NCBI GenBank assembly: GCA_023381535.1 | Contig: JAMCSN010000041.1 | Location: forward strand, 1-5,901 | Length of the DNA stretch: 5,901 bases | Origin: Bacteroidota bacterium | Lineage (GTDB): Bacteria > Bacteroidota > Ignavibacteria > Ignavibacteriales > Melioribacteraceae | Direction of reading: 5' to 3' | Shown here: positions 1 to 5,901 of the stretch, in pieces | Position numbering within the stretch: the stretch's first letter is position 1 | How the letters are laid out: the number at the start of each line of letters is the position of its first letter | Made by a program: the position numbers and the translations under genes | The notes under the pieces: model-generated | What the model was told of the DNA's origin: nothing | Databases searched by the model: none | Seen by the model: only the letters and a program-made list of their open reading frames with translations

Positions 1-210
1 AGTTAGTCAAATAAGAGTAAATCTGCCTCTTATATGGTTATAGCTATCTTCTTAAACATATTTTTCGGAATAAAATTCCAGAGGACTTGAAATTATAGCT
101 CGAATCTTTGTAAATATATCTCAATATAAAATGAATTCCTTTTTACCTTATAGAAAGGCGAACACTGAATCGTCCCCATCTTATAAATCACAAAAAATAA
201 CGGAGGTTTT
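1..210. other. AT-rich non-coding leader upstream of the tricorn gene
   Basis: No reading frame on either strand runs any useful distance here; all three forward frames hit stops early (for example TAG at 4-6 and TAA at 10-12). The stretch is rich in A and T and probably holds the promoter of the downstream protease gene. I could not find a convincing promoter: TTGAAA at 87-92 resembles a -35 box but has no good -10 box 16-18 bases later, and TATAAA at 125-130 and 182-187 lack matching -35 boxes. A small inverted repeat, GGAAT-AAA-ATTCC, lies at 67-79. No tRNA or other structured RNA was recognised. Confidence 0.6.
202..206 (+). promoter_or_regulatory. Shine-Dalgarno site of the tricorn protease gene
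   Basis: GGAGG lies four bases upstream of the ATG at 211, which is good placement for a ribosome binding site. It supports the chosen start, as does the signal peptide that begins right there. The next in-frame ATG (residue 5) has no such site and would remove the Arg-Arg n-region. Confidence 0.85.
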
Positions 211-3200
211 ATGAGAAGATTAATGTCTACTCTTCTCCTTGCAATTTTTTTACTACCATTAACTAAATCAGCCGCACAAATCAGTGCGCGGATGCTTCAG
301 TATCCCGATGTTTCCCAAACGCACATTGTATTTGCGTATGCCGGCGACATTTGGATAGTTTCCAAAGAAGGCGGAACCGCTTACAAATTAACTTCCGCAA
401 AGGGGGAAGAAATGTTTCCAAAATTTTCGCCCGATGGATCGCAAGTTGCATTCGACGGCAACTACGATGGGAATGTTGATGTTTATGTGATGCCGTCAAC
501 CGGAGGACTTCCGGAAAGAATAACGCACCACGGAATGTTCGACAGAATAATCGATTGGTATCCCGACGGCAAAAATCTTCTCTATGCTTCCTCGATGAAC
601 AGCGGGAAGCAAAGGTTCAATCAATTCTACGAAGTTTCTGCAAAAGGCGGATTGCCGGAAAAACTTCCTGTGCCATACGGTGAAATGGCATCGTTATCGC
701 CTGACGGAAAAATGATTGCTTACACTCCCGTAACCCAAGCATTCAGAACTTGGAAAAGATACCGCGGCGGATGGGCGGCAGATATTTGGATTTACAATTT
801 GGAAAAAGAAACAGCAGAGAACATTACGAACAATGTTGCAGACGATGAATTTCCAATGTGGTATAACGATAAAATCTATTTCTTGTCCGACCGAGGCACA
901 AATGAAAGAGCAAATATTTGGTGTTACGATACTAGGACAAAACAAACCAAACAAATCACAGACTTCAATGATTACGATATTCATTTTCCGTCTTTAGGTC
1001 CGTCCGATATTGTTTTTGAAAACGGCGGCAGACTTTATTTGTTAAGCTTGGCAGATGAGAAGTATCACGAAGTTGCAGTCAAAGTTGTAACGGACGAAAT
1101 TACTCTTATGCCGAAAGTTGAAAACGTTTCTAAGCTGATCCAGAATACAAGCATTAGTCCAGATGGAAAAAGAGCAATGTTTGAAGCGCGCGGAGATATT
1201 TTCTCCGTGCCGGCAGAAAACGGTCCCGTATTTGATTTAACAAAAACTTCAGGCGTAGCTGAAAGATATCCCGCATGGTCACCCGACGGAAAGACCGTTG
1301 CGTATTGGAGCGATAAATCCGGAGAATATGAATTGACAATTCGCGATTTGGAGAAACCCGAGTCCGAGAAGAAACTAACTTCATTTGGTCCCGGTTACCG
1401 TTACCGTTTGTACTGGTCGCCCGACAGCAAGAAGTTAGCATTCATCGATAAGGCAATGCAGGTTTACATTTACGATATCGCCGAGAATGAAACATACAAA
1501 GTGAACAAAGAACTTTTTATGTACGAAGGCGACTTGGAAAACTTTGACGTAAGCTGGTCGGCAGATAGTAAATGGCTCGCTTACCCGGAAGATATGACTA
1601 ACCGTGCCAGTGCAATTTTCGTTTTTGATACTCATCTGAAAAAAAATTATCAGCTAACTTCGGGTTACTACCGCGACACCGAACCGAAATTTGATCCCGA
1701 TGGAAAATATTTATACTTCTTGACAAACAGAACGTTCAATCCTACTTATTCCGATATTGACAATACCTTCATCTATGCAAACACGACGAACATCGCTCTA
1801 GCAACTTTAACCGATGACGTGCTTTCGCCTTTAGCTCCAAAGAACGATACGACTTCCGTAAAGAAGGAAGCTGAAAAGAAGGATGAAAAAGATTCCAAGA
1901 AGAGTGATTCGAAAGAGAAAAAAGATGAGAAGGAAAAAGAAAAGGAAGTTAAAATTACTTTTAAAAATTTCGACGATAGAGTTGTTATCCTTCCACCAGA
2001 AGCCGGTAACATTTCGCATATAGAAGCAGTGCCGGGGAAAATAATTTTCCATCGTTTACCCAACACAGGTGCCGCCGATAAGAAGAAACCGGTCATGTAT
2101 TACGATCTCGATAAGAGAGAAACAAAAACAATTGTAGATAACGCCGATGCGTTTTCGGTCAGTGCCGATGGAAAGAAAATACTGATCGATCAGGATAAAA
2201 CTTATTCGATAGTTGACATTGCTGAAAATCAAAAACTTGATAAGAAGATGCCGACTGCACAGCTTGAAATGACAGTGAATCCACGCACTGAATGGCAGCA
2301 GATATTCAATGATGTTTGGCGGTTTGAGCGCGATTTCTTTTACGATCCTAATATGCACGGCGTTGATTGGAATGCAACGAAAAAGCAGTATGAAAAACTT
2401 TTGGAACAAGCGGTAACTAGATCGGACGTTAATTATGTCATCGGTGAATTGATTTCCGAATTGAGTTCGTCCCATACATACCGCAGCGGCGGAGACCTTG
2501 AACAAAGTGCGCACCGAAATGTTGGTTACCTTGGAATCAATTGGGAAATCGCTGACGGATATTACAAAATTAAAAAAATAATTAACGGCGCTCCTTGGGA
2601 TACCGAAGTTAGAAGTCCTTTGCTAATGCCGGGTGTTAAAGTAAAAGAAGGCGATTACATTCTTGCTGTGAATGGAGAAACATTGGATACATCCAAAGAT
2701 CCATGGGCTGCGTTCGACGGCATGGCTGACAAATCAGTAGAACTAACTGTGAATGACAAACCAACTTTTGACGGTGCACACAAAATATTAGTAAAGACAC
2801 TTTCCGATGAAACTCGTTTGCGTAATCTTGCATGGATAGAATCCAACCGTGAACAAGTTGACAAAGAGACGAAAGGAAAGATTGGTTACATCTATGTTCC
2901 TAGTACCGGAATCGACGGACAAACAGAGTTAGTTCGCCAATTTGCAGCACAGTTTGATAAGGAAGGTTTGATAATTGATGAGCGGTTCAACAACGGCGGA
3001 CAAATCCCGGATAGATTTATTGAACTGCTGAACCGGAAACCTTTAGCTTTCTGGGCTGTTCGCGATGGAAAGAATTGGCAGTGGCCGCCGTATGCAAACT
3101 TCGGTCCTAAAGTAATGTTAATAAATGGCTGGAGCGGTTCTGGCGGCGACGCATTTCCTGACTTCTTCAGAAAAGCTGGATTAGGTCCGCTAATTGGAAA

Positions 3201-3474
3201 ACGCACATGGGGCGGATTGATCGGAATTTCCGGCGCGCCAAATCTAATTGACGGAGGTTCTGTTACAGTGCCGACATTTAGGATGTATGACCCGGATGGA
3301 AAATGGTTCAAAGAAGGTCATGGTGTAGATCCGGATATTAAAGTTGAGGACGATCCTTCACAGCTTTCAAAAGGTATTGATCCCCAATTGGAAAAAGGAA
3401 TCGAAGAAGTAATGAAACTTCTTGCTGAGCATCCGCCGGTTAATCCGAAACAACCGCCCTACGAAAAAAGATAA
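211..3474 (+). CDS. Secreted tricorn protease homologue (S41 family peptidase)
   Basis: A 1087-residue tricorn-type serine peptidase, close to the length of archaeal tricorn. In archaea, tricorn is a cytosolic hexamer that trims proteasome-derived peptides. Here an N-terminal signal peptide (MRRLMS, then a Leu-rich core, likely cut near SAA-Q at residues 20-23) points to the periplasm or cell exterior. Residues about 30-330 and 330-680 carry repeated PD40/TolB-like propeller motifs (FSPDG, WSPDGK, WSPDSK, FDPDGK), matching the two tricorn propellers. The family motif FRTWKRYRGG lies at 178-187. A charged Lys/Glu/Asp insert spans about 551-579. The C1 helical region is at about 715-755, PDZ at about 772-866, and the S41 core follows with IIDERFNNGG at 921-930. 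Catalytic residues match those known in Thermoplasma tricorn: S754-H755, nucleophile S977 in GWSGSGGDAFP with D980, and E1035 in FKEGHGV. The active site therefore looks intact. The gene appears monocistronic, with its own ribosome site and terminator. The physiological substrate is unknown; extracytoplasmic peptide breakdown is a reasonable inference. Confidence 0.95.
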   Translation: MRRLMSTLLLAIFLLPLTKSAAQISARMLQYPDVSQTHIVFAYAGDIWIVSKEGGTAYKLTSAKGEEMFPKFSPDGSQVAFDGNYDGNVDVYVMPSTGGLPERITHHGMFDRIIDWYPDGKNLLYASSMNSGKQRFNQFYEVSAKGGLPEKLPVPYGEMASLSPDGKMIAYTPVTQAFRTWKRYRGGWAADIWIYNLEKETAENITNNVADDEFPMWYNDKIYFLSDRGTNERANIWCYDTRTKQTKQITDFNDYDIHFPSLGPSDIVFENGGRLYLLSLADEKYHEVAVKVVTDEITLMPKVENVSKLIQNTSISPDGKRAMFEARGDIFSVPAENGPVFDLTKTSGVAERYPAWSPDGKTVAYWSDKSGEYELTIRDLEKPESEKKLTSFGPGYRYRLYWSPDSKKLAFIDKAMQVYIYDIAENETYKVNKELFMYEGDLENFDVSWSADSKWLAYPEDMTNRASAIFVFDTHLKKNYQLTSGYYRDTEPKFDPDGKYLYFLTNRTFNPTYSDIDNTFIYANTTNIALATLTDDVLSPLAPKNDTTSVKKEAEKKDEKDSKKSDSKEKKDEKEKEKEVKITFKNFDDRVVILPPEAGNISHIEAVPGKIIFHRLPNTGAADKKKPVMYYDLDKRETKTIVDNADAFSVSADGKKILIDQDKTYSIVDIAENQKLDKKMPTAQLEMTVNPRTEWQQIFNDVWRFERDFFYDPNMHGVDWNATKKQYEKLLEQAVTRSDVNYVIGELISELSSSHTYRSGGDLEQSAHRNVGYLGINWEIADGYYKIKKIINGAPWDTEVRSPLLMPGVKVKEGDYILAVNGETLDTSKDPWAAFDGMADKSVELTVNDKPTFDGAHKILVKTLSDETRLRNLAWIESNREQVDKETKGKIGYIYVPSTGIDGQTELVRQFAAQFDKEGLIIDERFNNGGQIPDRFIELLNRKPLAFWAVRDGKNWQWPPYANFGPKVMLINGWSGSGGDAFPDFFRKAGLGPLIGKRTWGGLIGISGAPNLIDGGSVTVPTFRMYDPDGKWFKEGHGVDPDIKVEDDPSQLSKGIDPQLEKGIEEVMKLLAEHPPVNPKQPPYEKR

Positions 3475-3490
3475 AATTAATTTCACAAAA

Positions 3491-3531
3491 GGTGAGGATA
3501 CTTTTAGAAGTGTCCTCGCCCTTTTTCTTTT
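3491..3531 (+). terminator. Rho-independent terminator of the tricorn gene
   Basis: A 13-bp stem (GGTGAGGATACTT at 3491-3503 with AAGTGTCCTCGCC at 3508-3520) closes a TTAG loop and is followed by a T-rich run at 3521-3531. Two of the thirteen pairs are G-U in the plus-strand RNA; read from the minus strand the same positions become A-C mismatches. The helix is therefore best suited to stopping plus-strand transcription. The minus strand has only a short TTTTG run after the stem, so it may work weakly for the convergent barrel gene. Confidence 0.9.
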
Positions 3532-3563
3532 AATTCCAACTTGATAAAGTTTTCTTGTAGAGA

Positions 3564-5189
3564 TTAGAACCGAGTGTTCAAACCAATATAGACGTGTGAG
3601 TAGCTTTGCTTATCTTGAAACGTTCCTTCGTAACTCAATGTGAAAAATGTTGATGCAAGAACCCGCCACGATAAGTCGATGGAAGCGATAGTCTGCATCA
3701 GCTTAGTAGAGCTTTGCGGGAAAGTGTAATCAACCTTTCTGTACCCCAAACCAATATTAAAATAACCGTTAAACAAATCTTTGTTGATGCTTCCGCCGTA
3801 ATAGTTTCCTTTCACGTACCCGTTTTCAATTCTGTTATAATTTATGTAAAGCGAGGAATAAATTATCGGAAGCTGAATGTAACTTAGTGAGCCGCCGTAA
3901 TTTCTTGCCGGCTGTGGATCTGCGGCGCTGAAGCGATAATTGAAATTCGTGCTAAGCCATAAACTATTAACCGGTCTTATATTCAATCTCAATCCCAAAC
4001 CCTGTCTTGTAGCCGAATCAAAAATACTATCGGCAATATTCTTGAACGTTTCATAATAGACGACATTTCTTCTTGCATCGTAAGTTGCGCTTAAACTCAG
4101 CCAGCTGCTGGGAGTATAACTTGCCATGCAGAATATGCTCGACATATCAAAAACATTTTGCCCGACTCCCTTTTTGCGTTTGTACAACTCAAACTCCGAT
4201 GAGAAAAACAAACCAAAATTTTGAGAAAAGTTGCTGGTGTGTTGGAAGTACAAAAATCTTCTGTCGGTTTTGAAATCGTTCGTCTGTTGAAATACGCCCA
4301 CTGTGTTCTGCATAGACGTACTTGTTGAAATGCTGTCGTCTCTGCTGATATAACCGCCGTACTCGAACAATTTTGCGTTTAATCCGTAATTGGAAAAGTC
4401 AGGACGTGAACCAACAATCGCTCCAAAAGTAAATTTTTTGATTGCTGTTTCAAATTGAAGTCCGTCTATAGCGCCAAGACTTGAAGTTTTAGGATTAATT
4501 TTTCTGCCGAGAACCAAACTAGTTTTTTTGCTGAATGCATACTTGAACGCAAGGTCATAAATTTTTATTGCATCACCCAAATGGGTCGTTACGCTAGCCC
4601 ATTGATCTGCTCTGTAAACAAAATTAATATAACTTGAAAACGATACTGGCGATCTAAACAGCGAGTCCGCATCCAACGATAGAGTGTACCGCCAGTTCTG
4701 AAGGTTAGCCAAACCGGGAGTATTAGACATACTTGTGTAGGACGCAATCGAAAGTCTTCCGCTCACTCTTCTTGCAAACGCGCTTCCTTTTGATATTTGC
4801 AGCTTAGCTGGTGCTGGTATTAACTCCTGTGCAGGAATCTTTTCTTCGGTTTTCATTTCTCCTTGAGCAGGCTTTTCTTTCACCTCGGTTTTCTCAACAA
4901 TCAACGCGATCATAGAGTCATTCACTTTCGGTTGAGAACTTCCAATTAAAACACCTGAACATGAACTCGACGAGACATACTTTACTAATACCGTGGGAAC
5001 AAGTTTTTTATTCGAACGAACATATAACGTATCGTTAATCGAAATGCCGTCGGTGTTTTCGAAACGAACGTAAATGTTCTGCGAGGTCAGAAATGTTACC
5101 TGACCGATTTTTTCCTTCTTAGCCGCAGTTTGACCCAAAAGATTTATCTGAAATAAAACTACCACTAGCAAAATGCTTCTTTTAACCAC
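3564..5189 (-). CDS. Exported outer-membrane beta-barrel protein with N-terminal beta domain, coupled to a multiheme cytochrome
   Basis: I do not recognise a named family. I choose the GTG at 5187-5189, giving 541 residues. It has AGGGGG five bases upstream and starts directly with a signal peptide: Val-Lys-Arg, then SILLVVVLFQINLLG, then QTAA. The frame stays open to an ATG at 5265-5267, but those 26 codons lie inside the cytochrome gene and would bury the signal peptide. Residues about 27-97 form a small beta-rich domain (GQVTFLTSQNIYVRFE, GISINDTLYV) resembling SH3-like or FlgT C-terminal folds; this likeness is by eye. Residues about 98-134 are a Pro/Glu/Lys linker. Residues about 137-541 alternate polar and hydrophobic or aromatic residues in many short segments (GLRLNIRPVNSLWLSTNFNY, YINYNRI, FNIGLGYRKVDYTF) and end in YIGLNTRF with a terminal Phe, typical of outer-membrane barrels. 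A GRKINP...GAIDG motif lies at 228-243. The 8-base overlap with the cytochrome gene suggests a joint role, perhaps as the porin-like partner of a heme conduit. It could instead be an unrelated porin or a surface anchor. Confidence 0.8.
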   Translation of the reverse strand: MVKRSILLVVVLFQINLLGQTAAKKEKIGQVTFLTSQNIYVRFENTDGISINDTLYVRSNKKLVPTVLVKYVSSSSCSGVLIGSSQPKVNDSMIALIVEKTEVKEKPAQGEMKTEEKIPAQELIPAPAKLQISKGSAFARRVSGRLSIASYTSMSNTPGLANLQNWRYTLSLDADSLFRSPVSFSSYINFVYRADQWASVTTHLGDAIKIYDLAFKYAFSKKTSLVLGRKINPKTSSLGAIDGLQFETAIKKFTFGAIVGSRPDFSNYGLNAKLFEYGGYISRDDSISTSTSMQNTVGVFQQTNDFKTDRRFLYFQHTSNFSQNFGLFFSSEFELYKRKKGVGQNVFDMSSIFCMASYTPSSWLSLSATYDARRNVVYYETFKNIADSIFDSATRQGLGLRLNIRPVNSLWLSTNFNYRFSAADPQPARNYGGSLSYIQLPIIYSSLYINYNRIENGYVKGNYYGGSINKDLFNGYFNIGLGYRKVDYTFPQSSTKLMQTIASIDLSWRVLASTFFTLSYEGTFQDKQSYSHVYIGLNTRF

Positions 5190-5457
5190 CTGAACCCCCT
5201 GTCGGATGGCATGTATAACATGATGTTGCTGAATAGACATAGCCGCTGACACCATTATGCTTTCCATCTACCTTCGCTTTATCACTATGTTCGTGACAAT
5301 TAATGCAAGTAAAAATTTTAAAGTTGGTTGAATTCGTGTGACAATCCGAACATAACGTCCATTTGCCGCTATGTTTGCCGCTGTAAATCGGAAAGTACTG
5401 TCCGTCATGGTTAAATGTTGACGGAGTCCAGGCAGTGGTTGTATGGCACTCTTCACA
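5182..5457 (-). other. C-terminal four-heme cap of the cytochrome (diverged repeat)
   Basis: This part begins like another repeat (CEECH, TTAW, STFNH) and then diverges. The heme motifs CEECH, CSDCH, CINCH and CYTCH are spaced 35, 15 and 29 residues. TGAH is replaced by SGKH and NPNH by DGKH, and an extra histidine appears in HEHSDK. It also carries GYVY and CYTCHPTG. It probably closes the heme chain or forms a docking surface for a partner; that role is inferred from its terminal position. Confidence 0.7.
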
Positions 5458-5901
5458 CGCTGTTGGGAACTGTGCGGCGGCATGATTTGGATTTGTTGTT
5501 GCATTGTAATTTGCTTGATGACAAGCGTAACATGTATTTGGAGTTTGACCAACATTGTAACCAACGGTATGACAGCTTGCGCAAGCAACTGAAGTGTGAG
5601 CGCCAGTTAACGGGAACGGTGTGATCGAATGATTGAATGTTGCGCTCGTCCAATTTGTTGTGGAGTGACATGTTTCGCACGTAGTTGGAAAACCTGATGA
5701 AGCGTGATTCGGATTTGTCGTGTTATTGTACGTAGTCTGATGGCATCCGTAACAATTATTCGGTGTTTGACCGGCACTGTACCCTACAGTATGACAACTT
5801 GCACATGCGACAGTTGTATGTGCACCGGTCAACGGGAACGGCGTTGTTGCATGATTAAATGTTGACGGCTGCCATGCTGTTGTTGAATGACATTGATCGC
5901 A
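5182..5901 (-). CDS. Multiheme cytochrome c, C-terminal part (5' end outside window)
   Basis: The visible 239 residues contain ten CXXCH c-type heme sites, starting at residues 1, 33, 50, 75, 107, 124, 149, 184, 199 and 228 counted from the window edge. Every cysteine belongs to one of these motifs. Exactly ten histidines lie outside them (17, 28, 66, 91, 102, 140, 165, 177, 205, 215), enough for bis-histidine ligation of every heme. Hemes 1-7 follow a strict 74-residue three-heme repeat, each with conserved FNH, TGAH and NPNH histidines. The last four hemes form a different C-terminal module (SGKH, NFKIFTC, HEH, DGKH, GYVY, CYTCHP) and end in a Gly/Ser-rich tail. The TTG at 5830-5832 is not the start: the frame continues in register to the window edge as an earlier repeat, beginning with CDQCH. 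Such proteins mature in the periplasm and take part in electron transfer, often at or beyond the outer membrane. The total heme number, signal peptide and any lipid anchor cannot be seen. It lies directly upstream of the barrel gene, overlapping it by 8 bases. Confidence 0.93.
   Translation of the reverse strand, partial: CDQCHSTTAWQPSTFNHATTPFPLTGAHTTVACASCHTVGYSAGQTPNNCYGCHQTTYNNTTNPNHASSGFPTTCETCHSTTNWTSATFNHSITPFPLTGAHTSVACASCHTVGYNVGQTPNTCYACHQANYNATTNPNHAAAQFPTACEECHTTTAWTPSTFNHDGQYFPIYSGKHSGKWTLCSDCHTNSTNFKIFTCINCHEHSDKAKVDGKHNGVSGYVYSATSCYTCHPTGGSGG
5195..5200 (-). promoter_or_regulatory. Shine-Dalgarno site inside the cytochrome 3' end, setting the GTG start of the barrel gene
   Basis: Read on the minus strand, AGGGGG (5/6 match to AGGAGG) lies five bases upstream of the GTG at 5187-5189. 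It is formed by the Thr-Gly-Gly codons of the cytochrome's tail. This is the main sequence argument for placing the barrel protein's start here rather than at the upstream in-frame ATGs, and it implies translational coupling. Confidence 0.6.
5458..5679 (-). repeat. Three-heme repeat unit B (222 bp, 74 residues)
   Basis: This second unit, from CETCH to the residue before CEECH, has the same 32/17/25 heme spacing and the same three histidine motifs as unit A. The DNA copies have drifted: the longest exact match I noticed is about 11 bases (AACGGGAACGG on the plus strand). The duplication is therefore old and the protein is held by selection. Confidence 0.88.
5680..5901 (-). repeat. Three-heme repeat unit A (222 bp, 74 residues)
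   Basis: This unit runs from CDQCH to the residue before CETCH and includes heme motifs CDQCH, CASCH and CYGCH, spaced 32, 17 and 25 residues start to start. Its likely distal histidines sit in FNH, TGAH and NPNH. By hand alignment it matches the next unit at 54 of 74 residues without gaps. Since it begins exactly at the window edge in register, more units probably lie upstream. Confidence 0.88.

Noticed and set aside
38..100. Direct repeat TTATAGCT at 38-45 and 93-100, and inverted repeat GGAAT-AAA-ATTCC at 67-79, as regulator sites
   Set aside because: These are short elements in AT-rich DNA with no clear promoter nearby; chance is a sufficient explanation.
103..110. Bacteroidetes-type -7 box (TAnnTTTG) at AATCTTTG
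   Set aside because: It has one mismatch, and the nearest TTG (87-89) is too close to serve as the -33 element, so the promoter call is not supported.
1773..2096. Minus-strand reading frames opposite the protease, rich in Phe and Ser
   Set aside because: They are the reverse reading of the Lys/Glu-rich insert and its flanks. The plus-strand protein is clearly a real conserved family, so these are shadows.
3538..3556. Second hairpin AACTT-GATA-AAGTT followed by TTCTT in the convergent gap
   Set aside because: The stem is only five weak pairs. The strong terminator just before it already explains plus-strand termination.
5190..5267. N-terminal extension of the barrel protein from the ATG at 5267
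   Set aside because: These 26 codons overlap the cytochrome coding region in another frame, have no signal-peptide character, and would push the real signal peptide inside the protein. The GTG at 5189 has a good ribosome site.
5268..5680. Other reading frames on both strands across the cytochrome repeats
   Set aside because: They arise from the repetitive codon pattern of the heme repeats; the CXXCH frame explains the sequence fully.
5182..5832. A complete 216-residue cytochrome gene starting at 5832
   Set aside because: The codon at 5830-5832 is TTG, a leucine within the repeated FPLTGAH motif. The frame is open and keeps the repeat register up to 5901, so the gene is truncated by the window.
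5458..5901. CRISPR-like or non-coding tandem array
   Set aside because: The periodicity is 222 bp, in frame, diverged at the DNA level and conserved at the protein level around heme motifs. It is a protein repeat, not a CRISPR array.

Overview
The window carries two convergent transcription units from a Gram-negative bacterium with fairly AT-rich DNA (about 40% G+C by eye). The gene set suggests the Ignavibacteria/Chlorobi side of the Bacteroidota superphylum: a secreted tricorn-type protease with a charged Lys/Glu insert, a large repeat-built multiheme cytochrome c, and a barrel protein ending in an aromatic residue. Clear Shine-Dalgarno sequences, which are weak or rare in Bacteroidia proper, fit this. 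The assignment is an inference from gene style; no marker gene is present.

Layout. Positions 1-210 are a non-coding, AT-rich leader ending in a strong ribosome binding site. Positions 211-3474 (+) encode a full-length tricorn protease homologue of 1087 residues with a signal peptide, two beta-propellers, a PDZ domain and an intact S41-type active site. A strong rho-independent terminator follows at 3491-3531, in the 89-bp gap between the convergent genes. Positions 3564-5189 (-) encode an exported protein of about 541 residues: a small N-terminal beta domain, a Pro/Glu/Lys linker and a predicted outer-membrane beta-barrel. Overlapping its start by 8 bases is the 3' end of a multiheme cytochrome c gene (5182-5901, -). 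That gene is cut by the right edge of the window, so its N terminus and total heme number are unknown.

How the genes work together. The cytochrome and the barrel protein are almost certainly one operon and translationally coupled: the Gly-rich tail codons of the cytochrome also form the ribosome binding site and GTG start of the barrel gene. The visible 239 residues of the cytochrome contain ten CXXCH heme sites and exactly ten other histidines. They are arranged as 74-residue three-heme repeats closed by a distinct C-terminal cap. A repeat-built multiheme cytochrome coupled to an outer-membrane barrel suggests an outer-membrane electron conduit or a surface electron-transfer structure. This is the most interesting part of the window, but the function is inferred from architecture and context only. 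The tricorn protease is convergent, separately transcribed, and probably functionally unrelated.
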